A stretch of 32,203 bases of DNA from Bacillota bacterium (GCA_023430975.1 JAEYYB010000064.1:1-32203), one strand, 5' to 3'; positions 8,217-17,752 are shown, numbered from the stretch's first letter. Made by a program: numbers and translations. The notes: a model not told the origin generated them from the letters alone.

Positions 8217-8720
8217 AAACAAAACGATGTGTCCATCCATAACTATTAACCTACTTTATATTATTCAAGTATAGAAAAAACTATCGTCTCCACAGGCCAA
8301 ATCATAATGCGAAGAACTTCTTTAATTAATTCTTGACAATTATTATGGCCTTTTTTCACGGGCAAAAGTGCCTTATGATATGGAGCAATTTGAAAAAGTA
8401 GGTCCATACTTCAAAATACATAACCTTTTCATATCTTCCCCCAATATGATATTAGACTTGTACTTTTTATATTTCAAAGCCTTCTTTAATGTTTGCAGGA
8501 TTAAATTGTCATTTCCTACTTGGCTACACAATGGGTAGCTTTTCTAAAGGAGTATTTGGTTTTACCCGATAAATTAAGGGGAACTTTAAATATACCTTGC
8601 GATTTTGTTATTGTTTAGGATATTATGGTGATCATGGATCTTTTTTATGTAGGAAAATTATTAAATTAAGGAAACTTGTTATCAAGGGATGATAGGTCCA
8701 AATAATCTGGAGGAAATACA
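8217..8720 (+). promoter_or_regulatory. Non-coding gap with a possible promoter for the ABC operon
   Basis: No gene or gene remnant can be recognised across these 504 bases. A plausible promoter, TTGCGA (8597-8602), 18-base spacer and TATTAT (8621-8626), lies about 95 bases before the ABC ATPase start. A TTGACA near 8334 has no matching -10. No two-component regulator gene, often found beside such exporters, is present here. Confidence 0.4.
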
Positions 8721-9422
8721 ATGGCATTTATTTCATTTGAAAATGTATATAAAGAATATGGCACAGGAGACAGTCTTGTGAGGGCTTTAAATGGTGCGAA
8801 TTTTTCCATGGAACAAGGGGAATTGACAGTAATACTTGGTTCCTCTGGTGCAGGCAAAACTACAGCACTGAATATTTTGGGCGGAATGGACTCGGCAACA
8901 CGAGGCAGGGTGATGTTTGATGGTAATGATATTACTCACTGGAACGAGACGCAGTTATGCCAATACCGCCGCACTGATGTTGGGTTTGTGTTTCAGTTTT
9001 ACAATTTGGTACCTAATCTGACGGCACTGGAAAATGTGGAACTGGCAGCTCAGATTTGCCCATACAGTTTGGATGCTGCTGAAACTTTGAAAAAGGTTGG
9101 TCTTGGTGATCGAATGGGTAATTTCCCAGCTCAGCTTTCTGGCGGAGAACAGCAACGGGTTTCCATAGCCCGTGCACTTGCGAAAAGGCCAAAATTATTG
9201 CTTTGCGATGAACCTACAGGTGCATTGGACTATGTCACTGGCAAGCAGATTTTAAAGCTCCTGCAGGATACCTGCCGTAGAGAAGGGATCAACGTTATAA
9301 TCATCACTCACAATAGTGCTATTGCACCAATGGCAGATAAGGTGATTCGGTTCAAAAACGGTAAAGTAGTAGATTTAGCAGTCAATGCCGAGCCTACGCA
9401 TATTGAAGAGATTGAGTGGTGA
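8721..9422 (+). CDS. ABC transporter ATP-binding protein (MacB/LolD type)
   Basis: The 233-aa ATPase has Walker A (GSSGAGKTT), the Q-loop region (FVFQFYNLVPNLTALENVEL), the ABC signature LSGGEQQRVSIARAL, Walker B with catalytic Glu (LLLCDEPTGALD) and the H-loop (IIITHN). The FYNLVPNLTALENVEL stretch and the short domain are typical of ATPases that partner FtsX/MacB permeases in antimicrobial-peptide export or lipoprotein release. It energises the permease encoded four bases downstream. GGAGG (8709-8713) supports the ATG at 8721. Confidence 0.95.
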   Translation: MAFISFENVYKEYGTGDSLVRALNGANFSMEQGELTVILGSSGAGKTTALNILGGMDSATRGRVMFDGNDITHWNETQLCQYRRTDVGFVFQFYNLVPNLTALENVELAAQICPYSLDAAETLKKVGLGDRMGNFPAQLSGGEQQRVSIARALAKRPKLLLCDEPTGALDYVTGKQILKLLQDTCRREGINVIIITHNSAIAPMADKVIRFKNGKVVDLAVNAEPTHIEEIEW

Positions 9423-9426
9423 GCCT

Positions 9427-12400
9427 ATGAGAAAAACAGCCTTTTATAAAGATATTATATGCACATTTAAAAACAACCTGTCCAGATTCATTGCGATTAC
9501 TGTGATGGCAGCCCTTGGAATAGGTGTATTTTCAGGATTTGCAGTAGGTTGTTTGGATGCGGTTGAGTCTGCTAACCGCTTCTATCATAAACAAAACACT
9601 TACGACATCCAGATTGTATCCACCCTAGGACTGACCGAAGATGATCTTTCAGCCGTATCTGGAGTGGATGGTGTGGGTGAAGTATTCGGCAGTTGCAGTA
9701 TGGATGTGAAGGTTGAGAAAACGGACGGGAAATTGCTGCTGGCAAATCTGGCCACCCTGGATGCAAAGGGCATGAACAAACCATATGTGCTTGAAGGCAA
9801 GCTACCCACTCAATCTGGGCAAATTGCTGTGAACTCCAAATTCATTAAAGATGCCGATTTGCATTTGGGAGATATTATCACTCTGGCAAAGACTGATGCA
9901 ACCAAGGAAGACTTAGAAGAGGGCACAATAGTGGATACCAGTGGGAATGATGACGAAAACGATCTGGAAATTAATATAGAAAGCGATTCCACAGCACCAG
10001 TGTTAGCAGTAAGTAAATACAAAATCACGGCAGTTATTCTAAGCCCTCTGGACATTTCCAACACTGAGGACAGCCTTTCATCCGTTTCTTTCTCATCAAA
10101 TAGCAGTGATTACATGATATACGCTACATCAGGCTGTATAGACAGTGATATTTACAGTGCTATTTACCTTACCATAGACGGTGCATCTGAGTTGGACTGC
10201 TATTCCGCAGAATACCAAAAGCTGGTAGACAATTTTGCTGCCAAAATCAAATCGACCATACAGAAAAACCGACAACAAGCAAGATATGATGAAGCCGTGG
10301 TCGATGCCAAAGCTAAAATTGCCGAATCCGAAAAACTATTGGCGGACAAAACAGCAGAGGCAGAACAAAAGCTATCTGATGCTCGAAAAAAAATAGACGA
10401 CGGCTGGGTTGAATTTAATAACGGCAGGAAAGAGATACTGGCCAACGAGGCAAAACTCAAAGATGGGGAAAAGGCTCTTTTTAATGCACAGAAATCAGCA
10501 TATAAAAAGTTTGATGCTTCTCAAAAAGAAATTGATGACGGATTGTCAGAATTGAATGTCGGTGAAGCAAAGTTGAACAGTGAGAAGAATGCTGCATTGG
10601 AACAGTTCTCAACCCATGAGAGGCAGCTTGCGGAAAGCCGGGATACTTTGAACAAACAAAAATCTGAGGCTGAGGCAAAGTTTACAGATCTGATTGCTGT
10701 GCTGCCAACTGATGCTGTTAAAATCTGGAACAAGGAAACCACCCAAAAGGAATGGGCGGATATGATTGCAGATGGTGTGAAAGCAGCTCCATATTTACTG
10801 GCATCCAAAAATGGTGAGACATCAACAAAAGAGCAAACCGATAAGTATAACGCCGCAATGACCATGCTGAAAACGGACACAGAGCAACTTACCATGTGCT
10901 TTATTTCCGATGGATATTCTCTTACAGAGGAGCAAATAACTGCTTTGTCTAGCCTTGCTGTCAACTATGGTACTTTGAACTACAGCGAAAGTCAGTTGGA
11001 AGAAAATTCGGTGGAACTGACAGCGAAAAAAGCTGCCGCATTAAAGCAGTTTTCTATTGCCTATCAGAAAATTAAGGACGGAAAAGACAAGCTTATAAGT
11101 GGACAGAAGAAGCTTAATGACGGCAAAGCTGAAGCCGAGAAAAAATTTGTTACTGAAAAGGCAAAATTGGATGATGGCAAGCAGAAGCTTACGGATGCCC
11201 GGCAGAAATTGGCTAAGGCTGAGGCTGAGCTTAATGAAGGACAGGATAAGCTGAATAAAAATAAATCTGACTACGAGGATTCCATAGCCAAAGCCAGTAA
11301 AAAGCTGGACGATGCCAAGACCAAGGTCGCAGACATGGATATGACGAAATGGTATGTCTGGGATCGTAGTGATAACGACAGTTGTGCCGGGCTTAAAAGT
11401 GATGTCGGCTTCATTCAGGAGGTCACCAAGGCTTTCCCTATTTTTTTCTTCCTGGTGGCAATACTCATCAGCCTGACCACCATGACCCGCATGGTGGAGG
11501 AGGATCGCGGCCTAATCGGTACCTATAAATCCCTTGGATATTCCAACTTCCGGATTAGTTTGAAATATATTTTCTATGCAGTGCTGGCATGCGTCATTGG
11601 AGGCATTTTGGGAAGTGTGATTGGGTTTGTTGCACTTCCAATGGTAATTGGAGTCATTATGAATAACATTTATACATTACCAATGTATCAGTTGTCCTTC
11701 AAGCTCGGATATGGTCTGGGTGGATTCGGTCTGTTTCTCCTTGGTATTTCGGGTGCAACTGCTATCTCCTGCTTTGAGATGTTGCACCATCGTCCGGCAG
11801 AGCTAATGCGTCCCAAAACACCCAAGGCAGGAAGTCGGATTCTGTTGGAACGCATTCCTTTCATTTGGAAAAAACTAAACTTCCTGAATAAGGTAACCTG
11901 CCGTAACTTGTTCAGGTTTAAAAAGCGTGCAATAATGACCATTGTAGGTATTTTAGGCTGCACGATGCTTATTGTTCTAGGATTCGGTTTGCGAGATACC
12001 GTTGGAGGGTTGATGTCCGACCAGTTTGATACTGTGACTGTATATGATGCCATCGTAGTAACAGACAAACTGAACACAGAGAAAACTAACGTGCTTGTCA
12101 ATGAATGGAAAACATTCGGAATGGTGAAGGATGCACTGCAAATTCAGGTTACCGACTTGACACTGCGATCCAGCAGAGATAGTGTGGATATTCCCGTAAT
12201 GGTGATTCCTGACAATGCTGACTTGGACAAATATGTTCACCTGTATAATTCCGTCACCGATAAGGCAATGTCCCTGCCATCAAACGGCATTGTTGTTACT
12301 CTAAATGCAGCAAAAAAACTTGCTCTAGCTGGTGGTGACATTGTGTCTATGCAAAATGATGACAATCTGGAACGTGATTTCCATGTAGCTTTTGTGGCAA

Positions 12401-13008
12401 CAAACTATGCAGGCAATTATGTGTATGTCAGAGAAAGTTATTATCAGGCAGCATTCGGCGACTATACCGGAAACTCTTTCCTGCTTAATCTGACGAATAA
12501 TCCGGAAAGCCAGAAATGGCTGGATGCTCTCAGTGATGATGACAGAATACTCACCGTCAGCAGCAGTCAGGCAGCGAGAGATATTTTTAAGGATGTGAAT
12601 AAAACAGTCAACATGGTAGTTTATCTCTTGATTAGTATGTCGGCAGTATTGGCGTTGGCAGTTCTGTTTACCCTTTCCAATATCAATATCAGCGAACGGG
12701 AACGTGAACTTGCCACCATCAAGGTGTTGGGCTTTCAACGCAATGAAGTATATTCATATGTAAACAAGGAGACATTTATCCTTACCCTAATAGGCATTAT
12801 CTGCGGCCTGCCGGCTGGCTATGGCATAACCTACGGCATTATGGCCAATGTCAGCATTTCAGATACCGCTTTCAAAGTGCGTGTTTCAGTTGCTGCATAT
12901 CTAATTGCGGTAGTGCTTACAATCATTTTTACATTATTGGTAAACAAAATCACCAACAAGTCGTTGCGTAGAATTAACATGGTGGAAGCATTAAAGAGTG
13001 TGGAGTAA
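9427..13008 (+). CDS. FtsX/MacB-type ABC permease with long extracellular coiled coils
   Basis: This 1193-aa membrane protein is the partner of the preceding ATPase. It has an N-terminal helix (RFIAITVMAALGIGVFSGF), a long extracytoplasmic part, a first FtsX domain from about residue 665 (FPIFFFLVAILISLTTMTRM, then EEDRGLIGTYKSLGYS), and a second near the C-terminus (LLISMSAVLALAVLFTLSNI, then ERERELATIKVLGF). Residues about 280-640 are highly charged, Ala/Lys/Asp-rich coiled coil, with repeated K(L/I)xDGxxxL units reminiscent of YhgE/Pip-like proteins, interrupted by a globular piece (about 415-520). ATG 9427 is preferred over an in-frame 9385 start because it follows the ATPase stop with a GGTGAG site. 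Substrate unknown; peptide-antibiotic resistance or surface-lipid export is possible. Confidence 0.9.
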   Translation: MRKTAFYKDIICTFKNNLSRFIAITVMAALGIGVFSGFAVGCLDAVESANRFYHKQNTYDIQIVSTLGLTEDDLSAVSGVDGVGEVFGSCSMDVKVEKTDGKLLLANLATLDAKGMNKPYVLEGKLPTQSGQIAVNSKFIKDADLHLGDIITLAKTDATKEDLEEGTIVDTSGNDDENDLEINIESDSTAPVLAVSKYKITAVILSPLDISNTEDSLSSVSFSSNSSDYMIYATSGCIDSDIYSAIYLTIDGASELDCYSAEYQKLVDNFAAKIKSTIQKNRQQARYDEAVVDAKAKIAESEKLLADKTAEAEQKLSDARKKIDDGWVEFNNGRKEILANEAKLKDGEKALFNAQKSAYKKFDASQKEIDDGLSELNVGEAKLNSEKNAALEQFSTHERQLAESRDTLNKQKSEAEAKFTDLIAVLPTDAVKIWNKETTQKEWADMIADGVKAAPYLLASKNGETSTKEQTDKYNAAMTMLKTDTEQLTMCFISDGYSLTEEQITALSSLAVNYGTLNYSESQLEENSVELTAKKAAALKQFSIAYQKIKDGKDKLISGQKKLNDGKAEAEKKFVTEKAKLDDGKQKLTDARQKLAKAEAELNEGQDKLNKNKSDYEDSIAKASKKLDDAKTKVADMDMTKWYVWDRSDNDSCAGLKSDVGFIQEVTKAFPIFFFLVAILISLTTMTRMVEEDRGLIGTYKSLGYSNFRISLKYIFYAVLACVIGGILGSVIGFVALPMVIGVIMNNIYTLPMYQLSFKLGYGLGGFGLFLLGISGATAISCFEMLHHRPAELMRPKTPKAGSRILLERIPFIWKKLNFLNKVTCRNLFRFKKRAIMTIVGILGCTMLIVLGFGLRDTVGGLMSDQFDTVTVYDAIVVTDKLNTEKTNVLVNEWKTFGMVKDALQIQVTDLTLRSSRDSVDIPVMVIPDNADLDKYVHLYNSVTDKAMSLPSNGIVVTLNAAKKLALAGGDIVSMQNDDNLERDFHVAFVATNYAGNYVYVRESYYQAAFGDYTGNSFLLNLTNNPESQKWLDALSDDDRILTVSSSQAARDIFKDVNKTVNMVVYLLISMSAVLALAVLFTLSNINISERERELATIKVLGFQRNEVYSYVNKETFILTLIGIICGLPAGYGITYGIMANVSISDTAFKVRVSVAAYLIAVVLTIIFTLLVNKITNKSLRRINMVEALKSVE

Positions 13009-13061
13009 ACCCAAGTAGAAAGCGGAAGTAATTTTTTATCAGCATGCCTTAGGAGGTAATT

Positions 13062-13592
13062 ATGAAATTACTAAGATTAATCTTGGCACTAATTTTTTCA
13101 TGTATCATCGCAGGAATATACGCTCTGTTTCAACACTATTTTTTTGACACATTTTTTGTCATGCCATTGATAGTTTCATTAATTATAACTCTATTATTCA
13201 CAAGAATGGTTACACTGTCCAGATATAAAATGATAGTTTGCAGTATATTATTAGGTTTAATGATATATTCGGTATTTATAGGATGTAGCTATCAGCTTTT
13301 TAAGTCTAATATAAATGAACAGGCAAAAACATCAATCAATTATGAAATTGATGATATAACTGATAAGTATTTATACTATATGACAGGCCATAAGGGAATT
13401 GTTGGCTACGTTTTTTTAAGAACTGAGAGCATTCCATCTAACATGGTACAAGTAATGGAGAGAGTTAAAAAAGATAACATAGAAATACCAAATTTATATG
13501 GATTTTTAGGAGAAATATTTAGATTCGCTATAATGGTGTTTTTACCATTATTAGCTCAACTTCAACCGAATAGTAGAAGAGTTACCAATTAA
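13062..13592 (+). CDS. Hypothetical membrane protein (176 aa)
   Basis: A strong AGGAGG (13051-13056) precedes the ATG. The N-terminal half holds three hydrophobic helices (about 4-25, 30-48 and 59-82) and a fourth lies near the C-terminus (GEIFRFAIMVFLPLLAQL). Between them is a polar, probably external, domain of about 70 residues. I do not recognise the family. It begins 54 bases after the ABC permease and may belong to the same operon, but nothing in the protein shows a transport role. Confidence 0.75.
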   Translation: MKLLRLILALIFSCIIAGIYALFQHYFFDTFFVMPLIVSLIITLLFTRMVTLSRYKMIVCSILLGLMIYSVFIGCSYQLFKSNINEQAKTSINYEIDDITDKYLYYMTGHKGIVGYVFLRTESIPSNMVQVMERVKKDNIEIPNLYGFLGEIFRFAIMVFLPLLAQLQPNSRRVTN

Positions 13593-13631
13593 AAGTGCTG
13601 CAATGATATATTTGAGGAATTGTTATGTACA

Positions 13632-13733
13632 ACCATTGTCAGGAAATTAAAATATCTGAACAATATTATTGAACTAGATCATCGATTCATAAGATGAAAA
13701 GTCAAACCAATGCAGGGTTTTCAATGTCCAACA
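13632..13733 (+). mobile_element. IS6-family transposase scrap
   Basis: The frame at 13632 reads TIVRKLKYLNNIIELDHRFI, a TGA stop, then KVKPMQGFQCPT. This matches the conserved stretch of IS6/IS240-type DDE transposases (KYLNN(I/V)(V/I)EQDHRFIK followed by a GF motif). About 34 codons remain, with no start, ends or terminal repeats visible. It marks an old insertion at the left edge of the accessory island. Confidence 0.65.
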
Positions 13734-13833
13734 ATTACCAAAAATTAATATTTTCTTAGAATCCATTTAATAGAAACTTGATCTAAAAAGTAATACAATA
13801 TATTACAGAATATTTTAAATTAAGGAAAAACAT

Positions 13834-13998
13834 ATGAGTTTAGGAAAAGAATTTTACGTTGGCTGGGGTACACTTGCATTAATTACTGCTGGGATTGCAC
13901 AAGGAAAGAATAGGTCAGGGCTAAATTGGTTCTTATTATCATTACTATTAGGGCCACTTGCTACATTCTGTCTTGTGGTGTTTGCAGACAAGAAATAA
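13834..13998 (+). CDS. Small membrane protein (54 aa)
   Basis: TAAGGAAAAACAT precedes the ATG, and the product starts MSLGKEFYVGWGTLALITAG. A second segment NRSGLNWFLLSLLLGPLA is followed by TFCLVVFADKK. The pattern of two helices around a GK.RSG..WF turn with LLLGP is common in short phage, plasmid and island membrane proteins. No function can be assigned. It is closely followed by the next small gene. Confidence 0.6.
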   Translation: MSLGKEFYVGWGTLALITAGIAQGKNRSGLNWFLLSLLLGPLATFCLVVFADKK

Positions 13999-14017
13999 CA
14001 CATAAAAGGAGTTCTGA

Positions 14018-14259
14018 ATGTTAAATAAATTTCGAAAGCTTTATTATAAGCTCATTAATGTTGAAAGCAAACCTAATTTTTTAGGATATGGAATAAACCA
14101 ATATGGTAAATTAATGCCAATTTTCAGGTCAGAAATAAGGCATGTAGAGCCCTTCCTGAAGATATTGAAAATCGTATACCTAAATATGATGGCAGCCTAA
14201 GTGCATCTGAATTATATGAAATGTGTGCTATGGCAATAAGAGAGAAAAAATCAGTCTGA
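14018..14259 (+). pseudogene. Small hypothetical gene broken by a frameshift
   Basis: AAGGAG precedes ATG 14018, whose frame reads MLNKFRKLYYKLINVESKPN and GYGINQYGKLMPIFRSEI, then drifts into unlikely sequence and stops at 14200. From about 14139 another frame takes over with natural-looking sequence, ACRALPEDIENRIPKYDG then ELYEMCAMAIREKKSV, ending at TGA 14257-14259. One lost base near 14137-14140 explains both halves. The family is unknown to me; the intact protein would be about 80 aa. Confidence 0.6.
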
Positions 14260-14315
14260 AATGTATTATTATTTATTGATGGTTAAAAACAATAAGTTCT
14301 GGGGGAATATTCAAA

Positions 14316-14726
14316 ATGTATGATACTCAATTTGGTTTCATGTCTGCATTCGGTACAATATTTATTGTAGCAGTATTTATAATCTTAATTGCAGGTATAA
14401 CATTTGGTATAGTAAGTAGTATAAAACAACAGAGATACAACAATTCACAGCCCATATTAAATGTCGAGGCAAAAATAGTAACAAAAAGATCAGATGTATC
14501 TAGCAGTATATCTAATGAAGATAATTTTCATAGTACGAGCACAACATATTACATAACTTTTGAAGTTGAAAGCGGTAGTCGTATAGAGTTCCAGGTAAAT
14601 GGACAAATATATGGTTCTTGTGCTGAAGGAGATATAGGCAAATTAACATTTCAAGGAACAAAATATATTGGCTTTGAAAGAAATGGATATAGAACTCAAG
14701 TTTTGAATAGATGCCAGATTCTTTAA
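14316..14726 (+). CDS. DUF2500-family membrane-anchored protein
   Basis: The 136-aa protein has one N-terminal transmembrane helix (AFGTIFIVAVFIILIAGITF) and a C-terminal beta-rich domain with the DUF2500 signature: VEAKIVTKRSDV, YYITFEVESGSRIEFQVNG, then GDIGKLTFQGTKYIGFER. Function of the family is unknown; it often occurs among accessory and polymorphic-toxin immunity genes. GGGGGA (about 14300-14305) precedes the ATG. It is intact, unlike its upstream neighbour. Confidence 0.85.
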   Translation: MYDTQFGFMSAFGTIFIVAVFIILIAGITFGIVSSIKQQRYNNSQPILNVEAKIVTKRSDVSSSISNEDNFHSTSTTYYITFEVESGSRIEFQVNGQIYGSCAEGDIGKLTFQGTKYIGFERNGYRTQVLNRCQIL

Positions 14727-14820
14727 ATCACGTGCCTTTTTGATCTAATAATACCAAGCAATATTAAAGGTTTTGAGTATTGATTATCAACATTTATTGA
14801 TATGTTAAGTTGAGAGGATG

Positions 14821-16101
14821 ATGACTTTGAGTGAGAGACTACCTTGTAAAAATTCAAATTGTAAAGGTACAATTCTTCCCACAACTGCTAATAAAACGGG
14901 TGGCTATTGCATGCCATGCCTACAAGCTATAAAGAAAAAGGAATATGACGAATATATAAAGAAAAATAGGAAAGATGTTAATTTATATGAAGGCATTCAA
15001 GATAAAGTAGAAATTATTAAGATAATGAACACGCCTTTAAAGTACGATCCATTGATTAACTATATTAAATATGAAAAGAGTTTAGAAGATATTTATTCAT
15101 CAATTACAATGGAAGATGTCTTACGATTAAAAAAATATGTGCTTGAGCTAATTGAAGAAGATAACTTTGATAAAGCAGAAGATATTTTGTTGCCTTTGGT
15201 TTGCATAACAAATGCCAATATAGAGGAATGCTTAGCCGCTTTAACAGATAAAAGTCACTATTATCCAGGTATTCTTTTCAAAGACGCAAATACAGATACA
15301 AGAGATAAACTGATAAAAAAATTAGATAGTGATTTGGAAAATCAAAATCATATATTATATGCATTGTCTTGGATTGGAGACCAAACAGTTGTGAGCTTAT
15401 TCAATAGTTGGCGTAAAAACCCTCCAATTTGGAAAAGTAAGTTATGTGTTAATCCAGAGACATATTCATTTGAGTCTGGATGGGAACTAACAAATAATGG
15501 CGAACGCAGAAATTTGTTTTATAATGAATGTTATCCCTTTGAGAAGAGTGAGCCAAAAGATTCTGATCCAGTAATTGTTTTACAAAAAAATGACGAAACA
15601 TGTAAATGGTGTGGATCAAGCTTTATAACTTTGTTTGATTTTGATCTAAAAAATAAACTTTTAGACTTCATTACATTTAATACTGATAGGTTAGTAATTG
15701 CCACTTGTCCTTTATGTGCCTGTTATGGAGTTTTGTATACACAAATTGATAATAATGGTATTTCCAGGTGGTGCGAACTTAATCAAAAACCAGCTTATTT
15801 GCCTGAATTTAAACAAGAAGAAGAATATTTTGTAATAGAAAATCCATTAAGATTATCAACTTGTAAAAGAAACGCTTATTATGCTGCTAAATGGACATTG
15901 GGGCTACCATCTTCACAATTAGGAGGTCATCCATCTTGGGTACAGGATGCTGAATATCCAATATGCCCACAATGCAAAAAGAGTATGACTTTTATTGGAC
16001 AACTTGAATGTGCTGATTTTGACGAATATGCAGAAGGTATATACTATTCTTTTATTTGTGCCGATTGTAATATTGCTGCTACAAACTATCAGCAAACATA
16101 A
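14821..16101 (+). CDS. Large zinc-ribbon protein with a DUF1963-like C-terminus
   Basis: The product (about 426 aa) begins with a Cys cluster (CKNSNCKGTILP, then CMPCLQ). A helical middle follows (about 60-200), then a pair of cysteine knuckles (CKWCGSSF about residue 262, CPLCACYG about 300). The C-terminal part reads LGGHPSWVQDAEYPICPQC and FIGQLECADFDEY, resembling DUF1963/YwqG-type proteins, where GG.P.W......C..C......Q... is conserved. Such proteins often act as immunity or SUFU-associated factors; function here is unproven. Start choice is unclear: ATG 14821 sits three bases from GAGAGG (14812-14817), whereas TTG 14827 has better spacing. Confidence 0.75.
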   Translation: MTLSERLPCKNSNCKGTILPTTANKTGGYCMPCLQAIKKKEYDEYIKKNRKDVNLYEGIQDKVEIIKIMNTPLKYDPLINYIKYEKSLEDIYSSITMEDVLRLKKYVLELIEEDNFDKAEDILLPLVCITNANIEECLAALTDKSHYYPGILFKDANTDTRDKLIKKLDSDLENQNHILYALSWIGDQTVVSLFNSWRKNPPIWKSKLCVNPETYSFESGWELTNNGERRNLFYNECYPFEKSEPKDSDPVIVLQKNDETCKWCGSSFITLFDFDLKNKLLDFITFNTDRLVIATCPLCACYGVLYTQIDNNGISRWCELNQKPAYLPEFKQEEEYFVIENPLRLSTCKRNAYYAAKWTLGLPSSQLGGHPSWVQDAEYPICPQCKKSMTFIGQLECADFDEYAEGIYYSFICADCNIAATNYQQT

Positions 16102-16467
16102 TTGAATAATTTATATGATTTATCAAAAATAGGTTTTCGGTTAATTTATGGAATCTTCTAGAACGGCAGTCATGGCTTAATAATTCATATGTAGCAATGT
16201 TTCTCGGGTCGCTCAGCAAACCTTTTGGGGGACATAGGAGCTATGTAACCCCTCAATGGATTGTTGAATGCCGACGTTATCGGAAAGATGAGGAAAGTAC
16301 GCATCGTCCTGGCTCGGATTTATCAGGGTATTTCTCTGGAGGTTCCTTGATTTGCATAAGCTTGATATTGCGAGCAAAAGATTACATTTTGAGAAGCTTT
16401 TTAAAACGAATGTTTACTTCATGTTTAAAATAATCCAATTAATTTAACAAAAAGGAGTGGTGTGTAT
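16102..16467 (+). other. Intergenic region with unassigned coding-like scraps
   Basis: No intact gene is supported. Between about 16200 and 16330 base composition rises in G+C relative to the flanks. One frame (from GGG 16228) reads GDIGAM, a stop, then PLNGLLNADVIGKMRKVRIV, which looks like protein, but I cannot name a family. It may be a remnant of a foreign gene. The AAAGGAGTGG at 16451-16460 is the ribosome site of the next gene. Confidence 0.3.
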
Positions 16468-16632
16468 ATGCAAGAAAATAAACAAGAAAAGAAGTATTTT
16501 GTGTTAAAAATTCTTCCTACTAGGCCAACTTTTATGCAGGATATGACAGAGGAAGAGAGGAATATCATGCTTCAACATATTGCCTACTGGACTGACTAAG
16601 CCGATAAAGGGATTGCAATAGCATTCGGTCCA
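16468..16632 (+). pseudogene. YciI-like domain protein remnant with in-frame stop
   Basis: After a good AAAGGAGTGG site, ATG 16468 reads KYFVLKILPTRPTFMQDMTE then ERNIMLQHIAYWTD, stops at TAA 16597-16599, and continues in frame with ADKGIAIAFGP. This is the first half of a YciI-like (YCII) ferredoxin-like-fold protein, whose members usually have about 90-100 aa with ..RP.F...MT..E......H..YW..L...G....GP. The second half is replaced by unrelated membrane-protein sequence. Confidence 0.7.
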
Positions 16633-16653
16633 AAAGAAATAAACATAGGTTGG

Positions 16654-16953
16654 TTGAAGCTTTATGTATATATTATCAATCCATATGGTGTTATAAATAG
16701 CTTTTATCAAGCTCTCAATGAAGTATCTTTGCTTAACTTTTTAATTGTCGGTATATCATTAATTGTTTCAATACTTACAATAATAGGAATGCATAAATGG
16801 AAGTTATGGGGCTGGAATTTGAATCTGGCTTTACTTATTTTGTCAGCTTTTGTAAAGCCAATACTTGGAGCTGAAGATACAAGCAATTATTTATCAATTT
16901 CAATTACTTTACTTTTGGTTTGGTGTATTCCTAATTTTATTTATTTTTTTTAA
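16654..16953 (+). pseudogene. 5'-truncated membrane protein joined to the YciI-like remnant
   Basis: In the same frame as the YciI-like fragment, sequence from about 16650 encodes NPYGVINSFYQALNEVSLLN and three hydrophobic segments (FLIVGISLIVSILTIIGM, WNLNLALLILSAFVKPIL, ISITLLLVWCIPNFIYF). TTG 16654 could start a 99-aa protein but has only a weak AGG upstream. The K.WGW.LN pattern after helix 1 is common in small clostridial membrane proteins. It is either a truncated gene or a short real one. Confidence 0.5.
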
Positions 16954-17011
16954 AAAAAGGTTTTTTGAATCTTAATAAATATACAAGTTTACACTTTAGG
17001 GAGGATGAAAA

Positions 17012-17752
17012 ATGTTCAAAAAAATTTTTGGTGGTAAAAACGATAAAGGAAAATCAAAGGATGGAACAAACATATATACTTATGAAAATACTGATATTAA
17101 AGACAAAAGTAAAGTTGCAAAGATGTTATACGTAGACGAAATCACTGCTCATTTTGATAGTGCCTTTCCAGGAAGAGTTACTAACGTATTTCATGAACTT
17201 ATTTCTGATATTGTACATATAGATGTTTATTGTATGGAACCAACTGATGATGAGCCATTTAGAGTTCTTTATACCACAGGAATGAGTGATTTACCAATGA
17301 CTTTGCCAAAAGAAATTGAAAGAAAATTTGAGCATTTAAAAAGAGCTGAGTTAATAATTTTTCTCCCAAAAGAATGGCCAATTGATTCAGAAGCATTTAA
17401 GAACGAAAGATATTATTGGCCAATAAGACTTTTAAAGCAACTCGCAAGATTTCCTCATCAGTATAATACTTGGTTGGGTTATGGACATACTATTCCAAAT
17501 TCTGCTGATTACGACCCTTATTCTGAAAGTACTGGATTAAATGGAGTAATTCTATCTGCTTTAAAAGAGGAAATAAGTTTGTTAAAGACTAATGATGGCA
17601 AGGTAATAAATCTCTACAATTTAATTCCTTTATATAAAGATGAGATGGATTATAAACTAGAACATGGAATGGAAGCATTGTGTGAGAAATTATCTGAAGT
17701 TGAAGGAAGCGGTTTTTGGATTGATGAATCAAGAAGAAATGTTTGTAAGTAG
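17012..17752 (+). CDS. Suppressor-of-fused (SUFU)-like domain protein
   Basis: The 246-aa protein has a basic N-terminus (MFKKIFGGKNDKGKSK) and then a SUFU-like domain: HFDSAFPGRVTNVFHELISD, IVHIDVYCMEPTDDEPFRVL, YTTGMSDLPMTLP, and ELIIFLPKEWPI, ending in a Cys-containing tail. Bacterial SUFU-domain proteins are cytoplasmic and are frequently immunity proteins against contact-dependent or polymorphic toxins (established for the superfamily; inferred here). GGGAGG precedes the ATG. Its stop abuts an EF-Tu-barrel-like fragment in another frame; that pairing of domains may reflect a former fusion or neighbour. Confidence 0.82.
   Translation: MFKKIFGGKNDKGKSKDGTNIYTYENTDIKDKSKVAKMLYVDEITAHFDSAFPGRVTNVFHELISDIVHIDVYCMEPTDDEPFRVLYTTGMSDLPMTLPKEIERKFEHLKRAELIIFLPKEWPIDSEAFKNERYYWPIRLLKQLARFPHQYNTWLGYGHTIPNSADYDPYSESTGLNGVILSALKEEISLLKTNDGKVINLYNLIPLYKDEMDYKLEHGMEALCEKLSEVEGSGFWIDESRRNVCK

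Noticed and set aside
9385..9426. Permease start at 9385 inside the ATPase gene
   Set aside because: ATG 9427 just after the ATPase stop has a ribosome site and begins the typical N-terminal sequence of the permease.
14018..14200. 60-aa protein as an intact gene
   Set aside because: Its last 20 residues are an off-frame read; the natural continuation lies in another frame up to 14259.
16197..16433. 78-aa open frame in the 16.1-16.5 kb gap
   Set aside because: No ribosome site, unlikely composition, and another frame over the same bases looks more protein-like.
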